DNA from: Monodelphis domestica
Taxonomy: Eukaryota; Chordata; Mammalia; Didelphimorphia; Didelphidae
Direction of reading: 5' to 3'
DNA length: 64,000 nucleotides
NCBI RefSeq assembly: GCF_027887165.1
Contig: NC_077227.1
Location: forward strand, 85,747,735 to 85,811,734
Part shown: piece by piece, positions 1-12,962 of the stretch
Layout of the letters: every line of letters starts with the position of its first letter
Numbering within the stretch: the stretch's first letter is position 1
Program-made: the position numbers and the translations under genes
Notes under the pieces: generated by a model
What the model was told of the DNA's origin: nothing
Database searches by the model: none
The model's input: only the letters and a program-made list of their open reading frames with translations

Positions 1-3000
1 AGTAAAGGTAAGGGGCTAAAACAGAATTTATTGTACATGATCTGAAGTAAAAAAAAATCAGGAGTAACAGTCATGATCTCAAAGTTACATTTTAAAAGAA
101 AGATCTAATTAGAAGAGAAAGGGAGGAAATTACATCTTGTTAAAAGGTATCATGGATAACAAAGTAACATCAGTACTAAATATATATGCCCAAATTAGTA
201 TAGTTGCAAATTTTTAAAGGAGAAATTAAATGAGCTAAAGGAGGAAATGGACAATAAAACTATAATAGAAAAGGACCTTAACTTTCCCATCTCAGATCTA
301 GATAAATTAAACCAAAAGATAAATTAGAAAGTACTTAAGGAAGTGAATGAAATTTTGGAAAATTTAGAACAAATATATCTCTGGAGAAAATTGAACAGGA
401 ATAGAAAAGAATACACCTTATTTTCAGTAGCATATGGCACCTACACAAAAATTAACTATGTATTAGGAAATAAAAACTTCACAACTAAATGTAGAAAAGT
501 AAAAAATAATAAATGCAAACTTTTCAGATCATAAAGGAATAAAAATTATAATCAAAAAGGATCCAAGGAAGGACAAATAAAAAATTAATTGAAAACTAAA
601 TAATCTAATGCTAAAAAAAGATGGGTCAAAGAATAAATTATAGTAATAATCAATAATTTTATTAAGAAGATAACAATAAGGTGACAACATATCGAAATTT
701 ATGGGATACAGTCAAAGCAATAAATAGGAGAAATTTTATATCTCTAAATGCTCATATCAATAAAACAGAGAAAAAGTAGATCATTGAATTGGACATGCAG
801 TTTTAAAAAAAACTAGAAAAAGAATAGTTAAAAATCCCCAATTAAAGACTAAATTGGAAATACTAAAATTCAAAGGAGAAAGTAATAAAATTGAAAATAA
901 GAGAATGATTGAGCCTAATCCAGGAAGAGGAAAAACAAAGAAAGAAAATTATAGGCCAATTTCATTAATGAATATAGATGCAAATATTTTAAATAAAATA
1001 CTATCAAGGATACTACAGCAAGATACCAGGAATTCAGGGCTGGTTTAATATTAGGAAAACTGTCAGCATTATTGACTATATGGATAACCAAACAGAAATC
1101 ACAATTGTCTCAATAGATACAGAAAAAAAATTTGACAAGTTACAACACCTGTTCCTTTTAAAAAACACTAGAAAACACAAGAATTAATTGGCCATTTCTT
1201 AAAATGTTAAGAAGTATCTACTAAAACCATCACCAAGTATCATCTGCAATGGGGATAAAATAGAAGCCTTCCCTATAAGATCAGGGGTGAAGCAAAGATA
1301 TTTATTATCACCATTATTATTTAATATTGTATTAGAAATCTTATCTTTAGCAATAAAAAAGAAAACAAACTTAAAGGAATTAAAAGAGGCAATGGGGAAA
1401 CTAAACTATCACTCTTTGAAGATGATATGATGATACACTTAGAGAATCCTAGAGAATCAACTAAAAAACTAGTTGAAACAACAATTTATCTTTAGCAAAG
1501 ATGCAGGATACAAAATCACACAAATCATCAGCAATTCTATATTTTATCAAAAAAAGTTGAGCTGCAAGAGACATAAAGAGAAATTCCATTTAAAATAAGT
1601 CTAGACAATATAAAATACTTGGGAATCTACTTGTTAAGAAAAACAGAAGGGGCAGCTGGGTAATTCAGTGGATTGAGAGCTAGGCCTAGAGACAAGAGGT
1701 CCTAGGTTCAAATCTGGCCTCAGACACTTCCCAGCTGTTTGACCCTGGGAAAATCACTTGACCCCCATTGCCTAGCCCTTATCACTCTTCTTCCTTGGAG
1801 CCAATACACAATATTGACTCCAAGACAGAAGGTAAGGGTTTAAAAAAATTTATAAAAAAAGAAAAAGAGAACAATTTTATCAAATCAATTACGAAATATT
1901 TTTCACGCAAATGAAGTCAGATCTAAACAACTGGTAAAACATGAATTGCTCATGGATAGGCCAAGTTAATATAATTAAAATGAGAATTCTACCTTAATTA
2001 ATTTAACTATACAATACCATATCAATCAAACTACCAAATAATTATTTTATAGAACTAATAAGTATAAGAAGATCTGTCTTGAAGAACCAAATCTCAAGAA
2101 TACCAAGGAAATCAATGAAAAAAAAGTGAAGAAAGGTAGATTAGCTGTATGAAATTTTAAACTATATTGTAAAGCAGTAATTATCAAAACAGCCTGGTAC
2201 TGGTTTAGAGATAGAAAGTGGATCAGTAGAATAAATTAGACATATTATATGTAGAGTTAAATGACCTTAGCAACGTATTTTTTGATAAACTCAAAGACCC
2301 CAGCCTTTAGGATAAGAACTCACTCTTTAAGAAACATTGCTGAGAAAACTGGAGAGCAATATGGCAGAAAATTAAGTATACCTCAATATCTCACACCCTA
2401 TCGCAAGTTAAGGTCAAAATGATTATATGATTTAGGTATAAAGAGTGATACCAATTAGGGGAACATGGTATAGATTACCTGGAAAGAGAGAATTTATGAC
2501 TAAACAAGAGATAGAAAGCATTATAAGTTATAAAGTGAATAATTTTGATTATATTAAATTTCAAAGCTTTTGTATAAACAAAACCAACGTGACCAAGAGT
2601 AGAAGAGAAATAACAAATAGGGAAAAATTATAACACATTTCTCGGATAAAGGCCTAATGTCTCAAATTTATAGAGAACTAAGTCAAATTTCTAAGAATGC
2701 AAGTCCTTGCCCAATTGACCAATTATTAAAGGATATTAGTGATTTTCAAGTGATGAAATCAAAGCTATCAATAATCATATGGAAAATGCTCTAAATAACT
2801 CTTTAGAGAAATGCAAATTAAAATAACTGAGGTAGCACCTCATACCTATTAGATTAGCCAATATGACAGTAAAGACAAATGATAAATGTTGGAAGGATTA
2901 TGGTAAAAATGAGATACTAATTCATTTTTGGTAGAGTTGTGAATTGATTTAACCATTCTGGAGGAGAATTTGGAAGTGTACCCAAAGGGCATAAGGATGA

Positions 3001-3190
3001 AGGCAAAAAAATATTTTGGAAAGAATGGTTCAAAAAATATGCACAGTGACCATAATGATGCAAAGAAGAATAAAACTAAAAGACAAAGGACAAAACGTAT
3101 TTCCTTCACCTCTGAGAAAATGGACTATGGATTCAGAAAGCTACATAAACTGTTAGAGCATTGGTTTATCAGTACTGGGAAATGATAGAG
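1..3190 (+). mobile_element. Old, decayed LINE-1 (ORF2 part, 5' end outside the window)
   Basis: The sequence runs collinear with ORF2 of the better-preserved L1 copies at 34253-38022 and 51225-55026. The window opens inside the endonuclease domain. An endonuclease stretch is readable at 343-534 and a reverse-transcriptase stretch at 854-1048 ([18 protein letters not shown]). The catalytic box FADD reads FEDD at 1415-1426. Against the other copies about 470 bp is missing near 900-915, between the pre-RT region and the RT fingers, with a smaller loss near 1030. Every reading frame is broken. Similarity fades after about 2995, so the 3' limit is approximate. The copy is far more diverged than the one at 49083, so it is an old insertion. 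Confidence 0.88.
1649..1857 (+). mobile_element. tRNA-headed marsupial SINE (WSINE1/SINE-1_MD-like) inside L1
   Basis: The copy begins GGGGCAGCTGGGTAATTCAG, contains the B-box-like GGTTCAAATCTGG, and ends AAGGTAAGGGTTT plus an A-rich tail. It interrupts L1 ORF2. Flanks AGAAAAACAGAA (about 1637-1648) and a similar AGAAAAAGAGAA just after the tail look like an imperfect target-site duplication, so it inserted after the L1. The family name is from memory. Confidence 0.88.
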
Positions 3191-3207
3191 ATTTCTAAAA
3201 TATATGT

Positions 3208-3226
3208 GTGGGTGGTATACACACAC

Positions 3227-3261
<35 letters not shown>

Positions 3262-3273
3262 AGTATGTATAGT
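3208..3273. repeat. (TG)n/(TATG)n microsatellite
   Basis: Alternating ACACACAC, GTGTGTGT and GTATGTATG units form a compound dinucleotide/tetranucleotide tract just past the old L1. Confidence 0.9.
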
Positions 3274-3384
3274 TGGCATCAATAAAACAGTTGCAATATG
3301 TATGGCTTAGGGTTAATAATGAAAGAAGTCGAAGACTGGTAGATTATACCAGACTCTTTCCTGTATGTTATTAATAATTTTTTT

Positions 3385-3550
3385 GAGAATTAGCTTAGTG
3401 AATATGACTTGGCATTCTGGAAGCCTGCTTTCAAATCCTGCCTCAAAAACTTATTCACTATATCACCCTGATCAATTCATCTAACTTCTCTTACCTCAGT
3501 TTACTCATTTGCAAAATGAAGTAGATGAATATTTGGACTCCAAGGTGATA
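3385..3550 (+). mobile_element. MIR-like CORE-SINE fragment
   Basis: The run reads like a degraded MIR: TTCAAATCCTGCCTC, then a loss-prone core, then CCTCAGTTTACTCATTTGC and AAAATGAAGTAGATGA. Order and spacing fit MIR in sense orientation. It is strongly diverged and its ends are approximate. Confidence 0.6.
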
Positions 3551-3699
3551 TCCAGCTCTTGACAGGAGAGGCGTGGTAATTGATATGGGACCCACATCCA
3601 AATCAGCTCTCTTAGAAATAAGATCATTTACTTGCTTAAAAGAAGGTAAAAGTTAATACTAAATTAGAAGAAAGACAAAAGACAACAAGGAGATATGGC

Positions 3700-4450
3700 A
3701 TGCATTAAAAACAGATCCAACTTGTTCTATTCAAGTAAATTACTGAAGCAAAAATAACTTGGAAAATGGATCAAGGAAATAACATCAACAGGGATTAAAG
3801 TCATTACATAAAGCTAAAAAGATGCAGCATAAATACCCCCCAAGAGATCAAAATAACTTAGACTCTATCTCAAAAGTCTATCTACAAAGAGCTGGCCAGC
3901 CACTGAATTGCTTTATCCAATGGAGAGTTTCAAGGCAGCCAAGAATTTCACCAAACTGGAATACATGTTCAGTTGAAAAACATTATGGAAAAAAATAATG
4001 GCAGAAAATCATGATAAATATTTCCTCATGAAATAGTCAGTGAAGGGTAGAATGTGTTTGAATAAAGTCAAGAATAAGACTCAATTAATCCAGATCATCA
4101 AGAGAACTTTTAGAGATGAAAATGGAAGGACAACAAACAGATAAAAAAGGAGCAGATCTGTTGGCATTTCCATAACAAACTATTTTCTTTATCAACACCA
4201 AAGAAAACATCACATTTGGACTCAACACCTCAACCCCCGAAGTGCTATATGAAGCAGTAAAAATGGAACTAAAGAAGAAAAAGAAAGGGAGAGCAGCTGA
4301 ACGAGACCAAGTATACATGGAAGAAATCTGTGCAGGAGATAAAAAAATTTTGAGTGTGCTGAAGGATCAAATTGTAGGGTGTCTGAAAAAAAGAAGGGAA
4401 GATATTAAATTGCTGGGAAAAAAATCATGGATGCTCTTAATATGAGAAAA
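3700..4450 (+). mobile_element. Decayed RTE-clade non-LTR retrotransposon (pre-RT and RT start)
   Basis: An open stretch at 4242-4445 reads LYEAVKMELKKKKKGRAAER followed by a YMEEICAGDKK-like segment. This matches the pattern of the RTE reverse-transcriptase fingers (LKxMKxGKAAGPDxVxxEEIxAGG) with the GPD box lost. Upstream, near 4090-4200, broken frames resemble the linker between endonuclease and RT (RDENGRTTN-like). It is unlike the L1 RT seen elsewhere in the window. The identification rests on motif memory. A protein search against RTE elements would decide it. Confidence 0.55.
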
Positions 4451-4594
4451 AGTGATAACAAATATATCAATAACTATTTACTCATACACCTACTTTGCCT
4501 TTTCTGTGAATTTTTAAAAAATGAGAATAACATGCTTTTATCAAGTGTATCCTATATTTAAATGTAGGAACTGGAAGGTTTTATAATTAAAATA
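4451..4594. other. Unassigned short stretch
   Basis: This AT-rich sequence lies between the RTE remnant and the next SINE. It may hold the eroded 3' untranslated region of the minus-strand L1, but I could not align it. Confidence 0.3.
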
Positions 4595-4756
4595 TTGGTG
4601 CTAAGGCAGAAGAAGAGTGGTAAAAGTTAGGCAATAGGGGTTAGGTGACTTGCCTGGAGTCACATAGCTAGGAAGTGTCTGAGACACGATTTGAACTCAG
4701 GATCAGCAATCTCTAGCCCTAACTCTCAATCCACTGAGCCACCTTGCTACCTCCTT
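4595..4756 (-). mobile_element. tRNA-headed marsupial SINE (WSINE1-like)
   Basis: The + strand shows the reverse complement of the family: GGCAGAAGAAGAGTGGTAA, then GTGACTTGCCTGGAGTCAC, AGGAAGTGTCTGAG, and a head reading CAATCCACTGAGCCACC. It abuts the 3' part of the minus-strand L1 that begins at about 4757. Confidence 0.82.
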
Positions 4757-5422
4757 GACGTATTTTTATGGCACAATAGCATTTCTTACAATCTTGTACT
4801 ATTATTCAGACATTCCCCAACTGATGGACATCACATCAATTTCCCATTCTTTGCCACCAAAAAAAATAACTGCTATAAATATTTTTGTATAAGTAAGGCC
4901 ATTTCTTTTCTATCTTAAATCTCTTTGTAATATAGACTTAGTAGTGGTATTACTAGAGCTAAGTATATGCACAGTATTAGGGCCATTTGGGCCTGGTTCC
5001 AGATTGCTCTCCACTAATTATGTATTAATGTCCCAATTTTTGCAAATTCCATCCAACATTTATAGTTTTCCTTTTTTGTCATGTTAGCCAGTCTGATAGG
5101 TGGGAAATCATAAGTCAGAGTCATTTTTAATTTGCATTCCTCTAATTAATAGTGATTTGGGGCATTTTTATGTGTGTAAAGATATTTTAATTTCTGCATC
5201 CAAGAATTGCCTATTCACATCATTTGACCATTTACCAATTGGGGAATGCTTTGTATTCTCATAAATTTTACTCAATTCTCCATATATTTGAGAATGAAGC
5301 CTCTGTCAGACATATATTATAAGGTTTTTGCCCAGTTTGGTGATTGCCTTTTAATCTTGGTTGCACCAATTTTTGGTTGTGTAAAATCTTTTTAAATTAT
5401 TGTATTCAAAATTATCGATTTG

Positions 5423-6106
5423 TGTGATATGGAAATCACTTTAAAAGACTGATATATAATAATTTAAGGTCGCCAAGGAATTCAGCTATGTAATTCCTAA
5501 ATGAAAACTCAAGTCAGCTGTCAACCTTTTTATGGTGTTTTAATTACAAACAGGAGGAAGAAAAGTATTAGAGGGAAAGAGAGAGGGGGAAAAGGGAGAG
5601 AAGGAAATAGGGCTTAAATACCCACTCTGCTTAAGCTGAGCCAAAGGCCCAAGGCCCTGGATAGCCGAGGCAAAGAAAAAAGATCAGTCCCTATCACTCA
5701 CGTGACCAAAATGGAGAAACAGTCTATGGGCTCCTCCACTCCAAACACCAGGCTCCAACAACCACCACCTTCTTCCCTCCACACAGGAAGTCCCCAGAAC
5801 TCCTGAGCTGTCCTCTACCTCACTTCCTGTGTCTCACCTGTACCAATGGTGGCTCTAGCTTAACCTAAGACCGCCCAGAGATCTGTCCTTTTTGCACATG
5901 TCTGTTGAAGGCCATATTCTCAAATAATTAAATCTCGAGTTTTGCTGCAGCCCTTCCTGTTCTTGTTACCCTGAGCAGAGTGGAGAATGTAGTTTCCAAG
6001 ACCTGATTCTGTTATTCCAAGTATCTCTATTGTTATTGATCAGGAAATAGCTAAATCCCATATTCTAAAGAATGGTCTGAATAGGGTTGAGTAGTTTTGA
6101 AATTCA
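5423..6106 (-). mobile_element. Solo LTR of an endogenous retrovirus inserted in the L1
   Basis: This 684-bp block splits the minus-strand L1, whose homology stops near 5422 and resumes near 6107. It begins TGTGATATGG and ends AAATTCA on the + strand (TG...CA). Flanks GATTTG (5417-5422) and CATTTG (6107-6112) match at 5 of 6 positions and look like a 6-bp target-site duplication. On the minus strand it has a TATA-like GTATTTAA (5614-5621) and, about 70 bp on, an ATTAAA polyadenylation hexamer (5539-5544). This ordering sets the U3-R-U5 orientation. No coding sequence accompanies it, so it is a solo LTR left by recombination. The family is not identified. Confidence 0.75.
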
Positions 6107-9100
6107 CATTTGTAATGCTCTCTATACTGTTTAGACATAAATTCTTCCCTTGTCCATAGGTCTGTCAAGCAAACTATTTTCCCCCCTCTAATTTATGTAT
6201 GGTATTCCCTTTTATTTCTAAGTCATGTATCTATTTTGACTTTGCCTTGGCATATTATATGAGATATTGGCCAATGCCTAGTTTCTGCCATGCTGTTTTT
6301 AAATTTTCAAATTTTCAGTTTTTGTTTTTTGTTTTTATCAAATAGTTATTTCTTCTCCCAAAGGCTTGGATCTTAAGGTTTATCAAACATTATTTTGTTG
6401 TGATCATTTACCACTATATGTTGAGTGCCTCATCTATTCCATTGATCTACCACTCTATTTCTTATCCAGTAACAAATAATTGATGGTTGCCATTTTATAA
6501 TATAGTTTGAGGTATAATAAAGTCATCTTCCGTCAAATTTTTTTTTCAATTCCCTTCATTATCTAGGTCTTTTGGTTTTTAGATGATTTTTAAATTATTT
6601 TTTCTGCCTCTATGAAATAATTTTAGTAGTTTGGTATGGCACTGAATAAGTAAATCAATTTATATAGAATTGCTATTTTATTATATTAGATTGACCTATC
6701 AATGGGAAATAGATGTTTTTGGAAATTGTTTAAATCTGACTTTATTTTGAGTAAAAAAGTGTTTTGTATATGTGACCATATAGTTGGATTTGTCTTTGCA
6801 GGTAGCCACTCAGGTATTTTATATTTTCTACAGTTATTTTAAATGAGATTTTTCTTTCTATCTCTTACTATTGGACTTTATTGGTAGTATAGAGAAATGC
6901 TGATGATTCATGTGAGTTTGTTTTGTATCCTACAAATTTGCTAAAGTTGATAACTAGTTCAATTAGGTTTGTGACTGATTCTCTTAGATTCTCTAAGTAT
7001 GCCATCATATCATCTGCAAAGAATGATAGCTTTATTTCTTCATTGACTATCCTGATTCTTTTGATTTCTTCTTCTGTTATTCCCATAGCTAGCCTTCCTA
7101 ATATAATACTGAGTGGTAATGGTGATAATGTATTTCCTTACTTCACTCCAGATCTTATAGAAAAGGCTTCTAGATAATTTCCCATTTGAGTTAATATTTG
7201 CTGATGATTTTAGACAGAAGTTATGTTACCATTTTGAGGAATGTTCCATTATTCAATATTCTCTAGTATTTTCAATAGGAATGTATATTGTATTTTGTCA
7301 AAAGCTTTCTGCACCTATTGAAATAATCATATGGTTTCTGTTGATTTTATTATTGATATGGCCAATTTTGCTGATAGCTTTCATAATATTGAGCCATCTT
7401 TTTATTCTTGGTATAAAACCCACCTGGTGTATGATCCCTGTGATATATCATTGTAGTCTCCTTGCAACAGTTTTGTTTAGAATTTTTTCATCAATATCCA
7501 TTAGGGATGTTTTAATTCTCTATTTTTCTCTTTTCCAGCTTTAGGTATCAGTACCATATTCATGTCATAAAAAAATTTGGTAGAGTTTCTTCCTCAGCTA
7601 TTTTTCTAAACAATTTATAGAGTATTTGAATTCGTTGTTCTTGAAATGTTTTATAGAATTCATTAGAAATTCATCTGGTCCTGGGGATTTTTTTTCAAGG
7701 AATTCATTGATGGCTTTTTAAATTTATTTTTCTGAGATGGAATTTCAGTATTCTTCATCCTCTTCTGTTAATCAAGCAATTTTTATTCCTTTAACTATTC
7801 ATCTATTTCACCTAGATTATCAGATTTGTTGGCATATAATTGGGCAAAATACCTTTTAATAATTGCTTGAATTACTTATTCATGGGATATAATCTCATCA
7901 TTTTAATTTTGAATACTGGTAGATTGGCTTTCTTCTTTCTTTATAAGAATCAAATTATGGCTTTTTTATTTTATTAGGTTTTCTTATAAAAGCAACTACT
8001 TGTCTCATTTATTAGTTCAATAGTTTTCTTACTTTCAGTTTTGTTAATCCCTCCTTTTATTTTCAAAATTTCTAATTTGGTGCTTAATTGGGGATTGTTA
8101 TTTTCCCCTAATTTTTAGTTGCATATCCAATTAATCAATCTATATTTTTCTGTTTTATTAATGTAAGCATTGTGAGATACAAAATTTCCCCTACATATAC
8201 TAATTTATTGGCATCCTAAAAATTTTGGTTTTTTGTCTGCTTGTTTACTGTTCTTTGAACTTTATTTTTTAAGATAAGATTATTTAGTTTCTGATAAATT
8301 TTTAATCATTTTCACCAGCTCTTTTTAGTGTAATTTTCACATCATTGTGGTTTGAAAAGGATTCATTTAATATGTCTGCTTTTCTGCATTTGGTTGTGAG
8401 GTTTTTATGTCTTATATGATTAATTTTTGAAAAGATGCCATTGCTGCTAAGAAAAAGCATATTCCTTCCTAATCCCATTCAGTTTTCTCCGGAGAAAGTC
8501 TAAATTGTTCAAAGTTCTATTCACTTCCTTATTTTCTTCCTTGTTTGTTTTTTTTCTTTTTGCTTCAATTATCTAATTCTGAGACGAGAAGGTTAATGCC
8601 CCCTACTAATGTGGTCTTATTTTCTTTCCTCTTGTTACTCATGTAATTTCTCCTTTAGGAATTTGAATGCTATGCCACTTGGTTTTATGTATGTTTAATA
8701 TTGATATTACTTCATCTATGTTTAGTTTTATCAATATGTAATTTCCTTCCTTATCTCTTTTAATTAGGTCAGTTTTTGCTCTGAGATCATAATTGCTACG
8801 CCTGATTTTTTTTAGTTGAACATAATAGATTTTGATTCAGTTCTTTACCTTCATGGTGTGTCTCTCTGCTTTATATATGTTTCTTGTAGATAGTATATTA
8901 TTGGATTCTAGCTTTTAATCCACTCTTCTATCCTCTTCCATTTAATGGGTGGATTCATCCCATTCATATTTATAGTTATAATTACAGTGTATTTCACTTC
9001 TTTTTTTCTCCCATTTCTCTTTCTCTCCTTTCAGCCTTTCTCTGCTCATAAATGTGTTTGTTTTTGATCTCATACCTCCCCAAGTTCCCCCTCTCTTTTA

Positions 9101-9392
9101 TCAGTCTGTGCTTTTTTTTTATTCTCTCTCTCCTTCTTATTCCCCTATTGGATAAGATAAGTTTCCATACCTGAGTGTAGATATTATTCCTGCTATGTGC
9201 CAGTTCCATTGAAAGTAAGGTTCAAGCATTGCCTGCCACCTTTTCATTTTCCCTTCTACTGTATTAATTCTTATAGACCTCCTCATATAAGATATTTTAT
9301 CCCCAATTTTCCCTCTTTTTCTCTTTTCCCAATGTATTCCTTTGATTTTTTTTGGAGATCATCCTATCATATTTAATTTACTCTCTGTTCTT

Positions 9393-9414
9393 TATCTATC
9401 TATCTATCTCTATC

Positions 9415-9447
<33 letters not shown>

Positions 9448-9471
9448 ATATATATATATATATATATATAT
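9393..9471. repeat. (TATC)n/(TA)n compound microsatellite
   Basis: TATC units run into about 28 bp of alternating TA. The tract lies in the old minus-strand L1, between its ORF2 and ORF1 regions, and is likely length-polymorphic. Confidence 0.93.
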
Positions 9472-10830
9472 TCCTATTCATTGCCCTACTAGTGATGAAG
9501 TTCTTGAGTATCTTCCTGGTTCATTAAGTATCCTAAGTACTTTAGATATTAGATTTAGATATCTTAGATACTTCAAGCACCATAGGGATCTTAAAAACCT
9601 TAGCAACATAATCAGTTTAACCCCATTGTTTCCCTTGTTTACCTTAAGAATTTTAAGAACCTTAGGTATCATAGATATCTTAAGCATTCTATTATTACTT
9701 TCCCATGCAGGAATGTGATTAGTTTAAGCCCAGTCATTCCCTTGAGTTTGTTTTTTTTTTGTTTATATTTTTATACTTCTCTTAAATGTTAAATTTACTC
9801 ATCAAAATTTCTTTTTAGCTCTAGTCCTTTCATTAGGAATACCTGGATGTCCTCTATCTCATTAAATATCAATTTTCCCCCTCAGAATATTACACTCAAA
9901 TTTGCTACTTCTTTGTGGATTTTTGATTATGGACCTATCCTTTGCCCTGCAGAATATCATATTATATGCCTTCCAGTGCCTTAATATAGAAGCTTCTAGT
10001 TCCTGTGTAGTTCCACAATATCTGAATTTTTTTTCCCCTGGCTGCTTGAAGTACTCTCTCCTTGGTTTAGGAGTTCTGGAAATTGACTATAATATTCCAG
10101 TTTTTCAAATGTGGTATTTCTGTCAGGATGTGATTGAAGGATTATTTCAACTTCTATTTTCTTCTCTTATTCAAGAATATAGTGGCAGTTTTCCACAATA
10201 TTTTCTTGCAAGATAGTATCCAAGTTCTTTTTTTAGTCAATCCAGTAATTTTTATTTCATGTCTCCTAGATCTATTTTCTAGCTTAATTATTTTCCCAGT
10301 GATATATTTCATATTTTGTGATTTTTTATTATCTTGAATTTGTTTTAATATTTCCTGGTGTCTTATTGTGTCATTAACATTTGTTTATCCAATTCTATTT
10401 TTTTTTAGGAAACCATTTTACTTTTTGAGGTTCTGTACTTCTTTTCTTAAGGAGTAATTTTCCTGTGTAAATTATTGTATTTCCTCTTTCAGAGCTATTT
10501 TCTTTGGTAAATTTTTTCTCTAAGATGTTGGTTTTTTCTACCATTTTCTTTTCAATTTATTCTCATAGATGTGGTATCATTTGGTTTTTGATCCCTTTTT
10601 GGAGCTCTACCAAGAATTCATTTTGAGTTTGACATCCTTTCACATTTTTCTCTGAGATTTCACATGTTTTCATTTTTGTATTGCTGCCCTCTTCTGACTT
10701 TGCATTTTGGACATCTCTGATGCTAAAATATTTTTCAATTTTCAGGCTTTATTTTTTGTCTTTTGCTCATTTTCCTCTTGATTTTTGTCCATATGCTGAA
10801 GCTTAAGTCTTTTCCTATCATGGAGTACTA

Positions 10831-12420
10831 TGCCATGCTTATACTGGTTCTTTTTTATGTTCTATTTTATTACTATGAACTTGATAAACATTATCAAACA
10901 TGAACATTTCCACATGCAAAGGACAGAAAAAAAGAGAACAACATGAAATTGTGAAACCCCATTATATTCAGCTTTTAAAATATATATATTTCAAATTTGA
11001 TGTGATAGTTCCAACACTGCTTTGCTCATCTGGGTCCCAGTCTAGAGTTTCTTTTACTCTCTAATTTATATTTTTAAATTATTCATCAAAATTATTTTCT
11101 TTCTTTTTTGTTATGATTAACATTAACCCTACTTCTTTTTAAAACCCACCTATTCAAAAACAAATGAATAATCTTTTACAAAATTTCTCTCCCTCCCCAG
11201 GAAGGCAGGTAATATATCAACTGAACATATATTATCACGTAATACATATTAGTGTGTTCATCATTTGTCAGAGAAGACATATGGAGGAAATAAAATGAAG
11301 AATGATATGTTTAAATCTACATTTGCACTCTGTTCCTTCTGTAGTGGTGAATATTTTAATAATGAGTGCCTTGGAATTGTTCTGGATTCTTACCTTCTTG
11401 ATAATAGTTAATTTATAGTTAATCATCATAAACTATTGTTACTGTGTACAAAATTCTCCTGGTTCTGCTCACTTAAATTAGTATCATTTCATATAAGTCT
11501 TTCCACTTGTATGTGTAATCATCCTTTTGTCATTTCTTATGGCACAATGGTATTCTATTACAGCCATCTACCACAACTTGTTTAGTTGTTTCCCAATTGA
11601 TGGAAATTCCTTCAGTTTCCAGTTCTTTGCCTCCACAAAAAGAGCTGCTCTAAATATTTTAGGACAAATACTTTCATTTCCTTATTTCCTTGATTACCTT
11701 AGGATCATTATTTGGATAAACCTTATATTGGAATTGCTGGGTCCAAAGGAATACACAGTTTTAAAAATATATTTTAAGTATAATTTAAGCATAAATATAA
11801 TATATATAATTCATATATGTATACATAAAAATTTAAGTATAATTTAAATAAATTGTTCTCTAGAATAGTTGGATAAGTTCACAGTTTTCATCAGCAAAGT
11901 ATTAGTGTCCTCATTTTTCTACATCCCTTCTAATATTTGTCATTTTGCCCTTTTTATTTTAGCCAATCTGATAGGTGTGAAATGATATCAGAATTTTTTG
12001 ATTTGCAGTTCTCTAATCAATAATGATTTAGAACATTTTTGTAGTCATATATGTAGTTTTAATTTATTCATTCCAAAACTGTCTACTCATATCTTTTTTT
12101 ATCATTTCTTCAGATAGAGAATGGCTCATATTCTTATATACTTGATAAAGTTCTCTTTATCCAAGATACTATATAAAAATTTCCCCCCAACTTATTGTTT
12201 TCCTTCTAATATTGCCTATATTGCTTTATGTGCAAAAACTTTTCAATTTGTTGTATTTGAGATTGTCCATTTTATATTTCAAAATGCTTTCTATCTCATT
12301 TATTCATAAATTCTCCTATCTATAAATCTGATACTTAATACATCCCCTGGTCTTCTTATTTGCTTATAATATGCTCCTTTATACCTTGCCCATGAATCCA
12401 TTTTGATCTTATCTTGAAAA
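10831..12420 (-). mobile_element. Second old LINE-1 3' end, minus strand
   Basis: The stretch 10850-11490 is a 3' untranslated region that shares GAACTTGATAAACAT and AAACATTTCC-type blocks with the copy at 26370. The stretch 11490-12420 is the ORF2 C-terminal region in reverse: GGCACAATGGTATTC, CCCAATTGATGGAAATTCC and AATTGCTGGGTCCAAAGG. It abuts the 5' end of the preceding minus-strand L1. It is 5'-truncated near 12420 and has no usable frame. Confidence 0.75.
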
Positions 12421-12888
12421 TGGGTGGTAGATATTAGTCTAAACCTAGAGAAGAGCCCTATAAGGTTCACATTTGGCTGTGCCTCAGTAGAGAAAGGGGT
12501 AGATCCAATTGCTTCTGTTAAAAACAGACCAATTTCTCTTTACCAACCTAGTGAAACTTCAAGAATTCCTCCCATTCCGAAGAAACCTCTCCCAAAACCC
12601 AACTCTCCTGATTAGTGATCTATCTGCCCATACCACTATTTCAAGAAGAACCAGAATCATCTCTTACTTCACTCAAGAATCAAGAATATATAGTGAGATT
12701 TTTTTGACTCCTCACCAGCTGCCTTGCCCATCTCCTCCCTTTCCAGATCCTTTTTTATATATGATTTCCCCCAAAGCCTTTAGAATTACTCTCCTTGAGA
12801 GTAGCTACTATCTTGCTTGCTTGTACTTCTCTTACTTAGGTACTTTCTTACTTAGGTTAGTCCTGAAACATAGAAATTATTCAATATA

Positions 12889-12962
12889 TGCTCTCTCTCT
12901 CTCTCTCTCTCTCCATTTCTTTCTCTCTATTTCTCTCTCTCTCTCTGTCTCTTTCTGTCTTT
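12889..12962. repeat. (CT)n polypyrimidine microsatellite
   Basis: Nearly uninterrupted CTCTCTCT with TTTCT interruptions. The tract inflates a spurious 172-codon open frame at 12509-13027. Confidence 0.93.

Larger units (their letters stand above)
4757..10830 (-). mobile_element. Long, decayed LINE-1 on the minus strand
   Basis: Reading the minus strand from 10830 down gives a decayed ORF1 (about 10800-9500, with the dimer/RNA-binding region near 10200-10350), an inter-ORF region, ORF2 starting near 8980, endonuclease, RT and the cysteine-rich C-terminus ending near 4757. The RT catalytic FADD is intact at 7009-7020 (SFFADDMM). Frames are otherwise full of stops and indels. A solo LTR (5423-6106) and a TATC/TA microsatellite (9393-9471) lie inside it. 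With the LTR removed it is about 5.4 kb, close to full length. Divergence from the copy at 49083 is high, so it is an older subfamily. Confidence 0.85.

Noticed and set aside
5423..6106. Possible retroviral coding remnants beside the LTR
   Set aside because: Both flanks are L1 sequence and no gag, pol or env similarity was seen, so it is a solo LTR.
9393..9471. Regular short repeats as a CRISPR-like array
   Set aside because: They are simple TATC/TA microsatellite units without spacers, in a mammalian genome.
9902..10216. 104-codon plus-strand open frame
   Set aside because: It is antisense to ORF1 of the minus-strand L1, a shadow frame.
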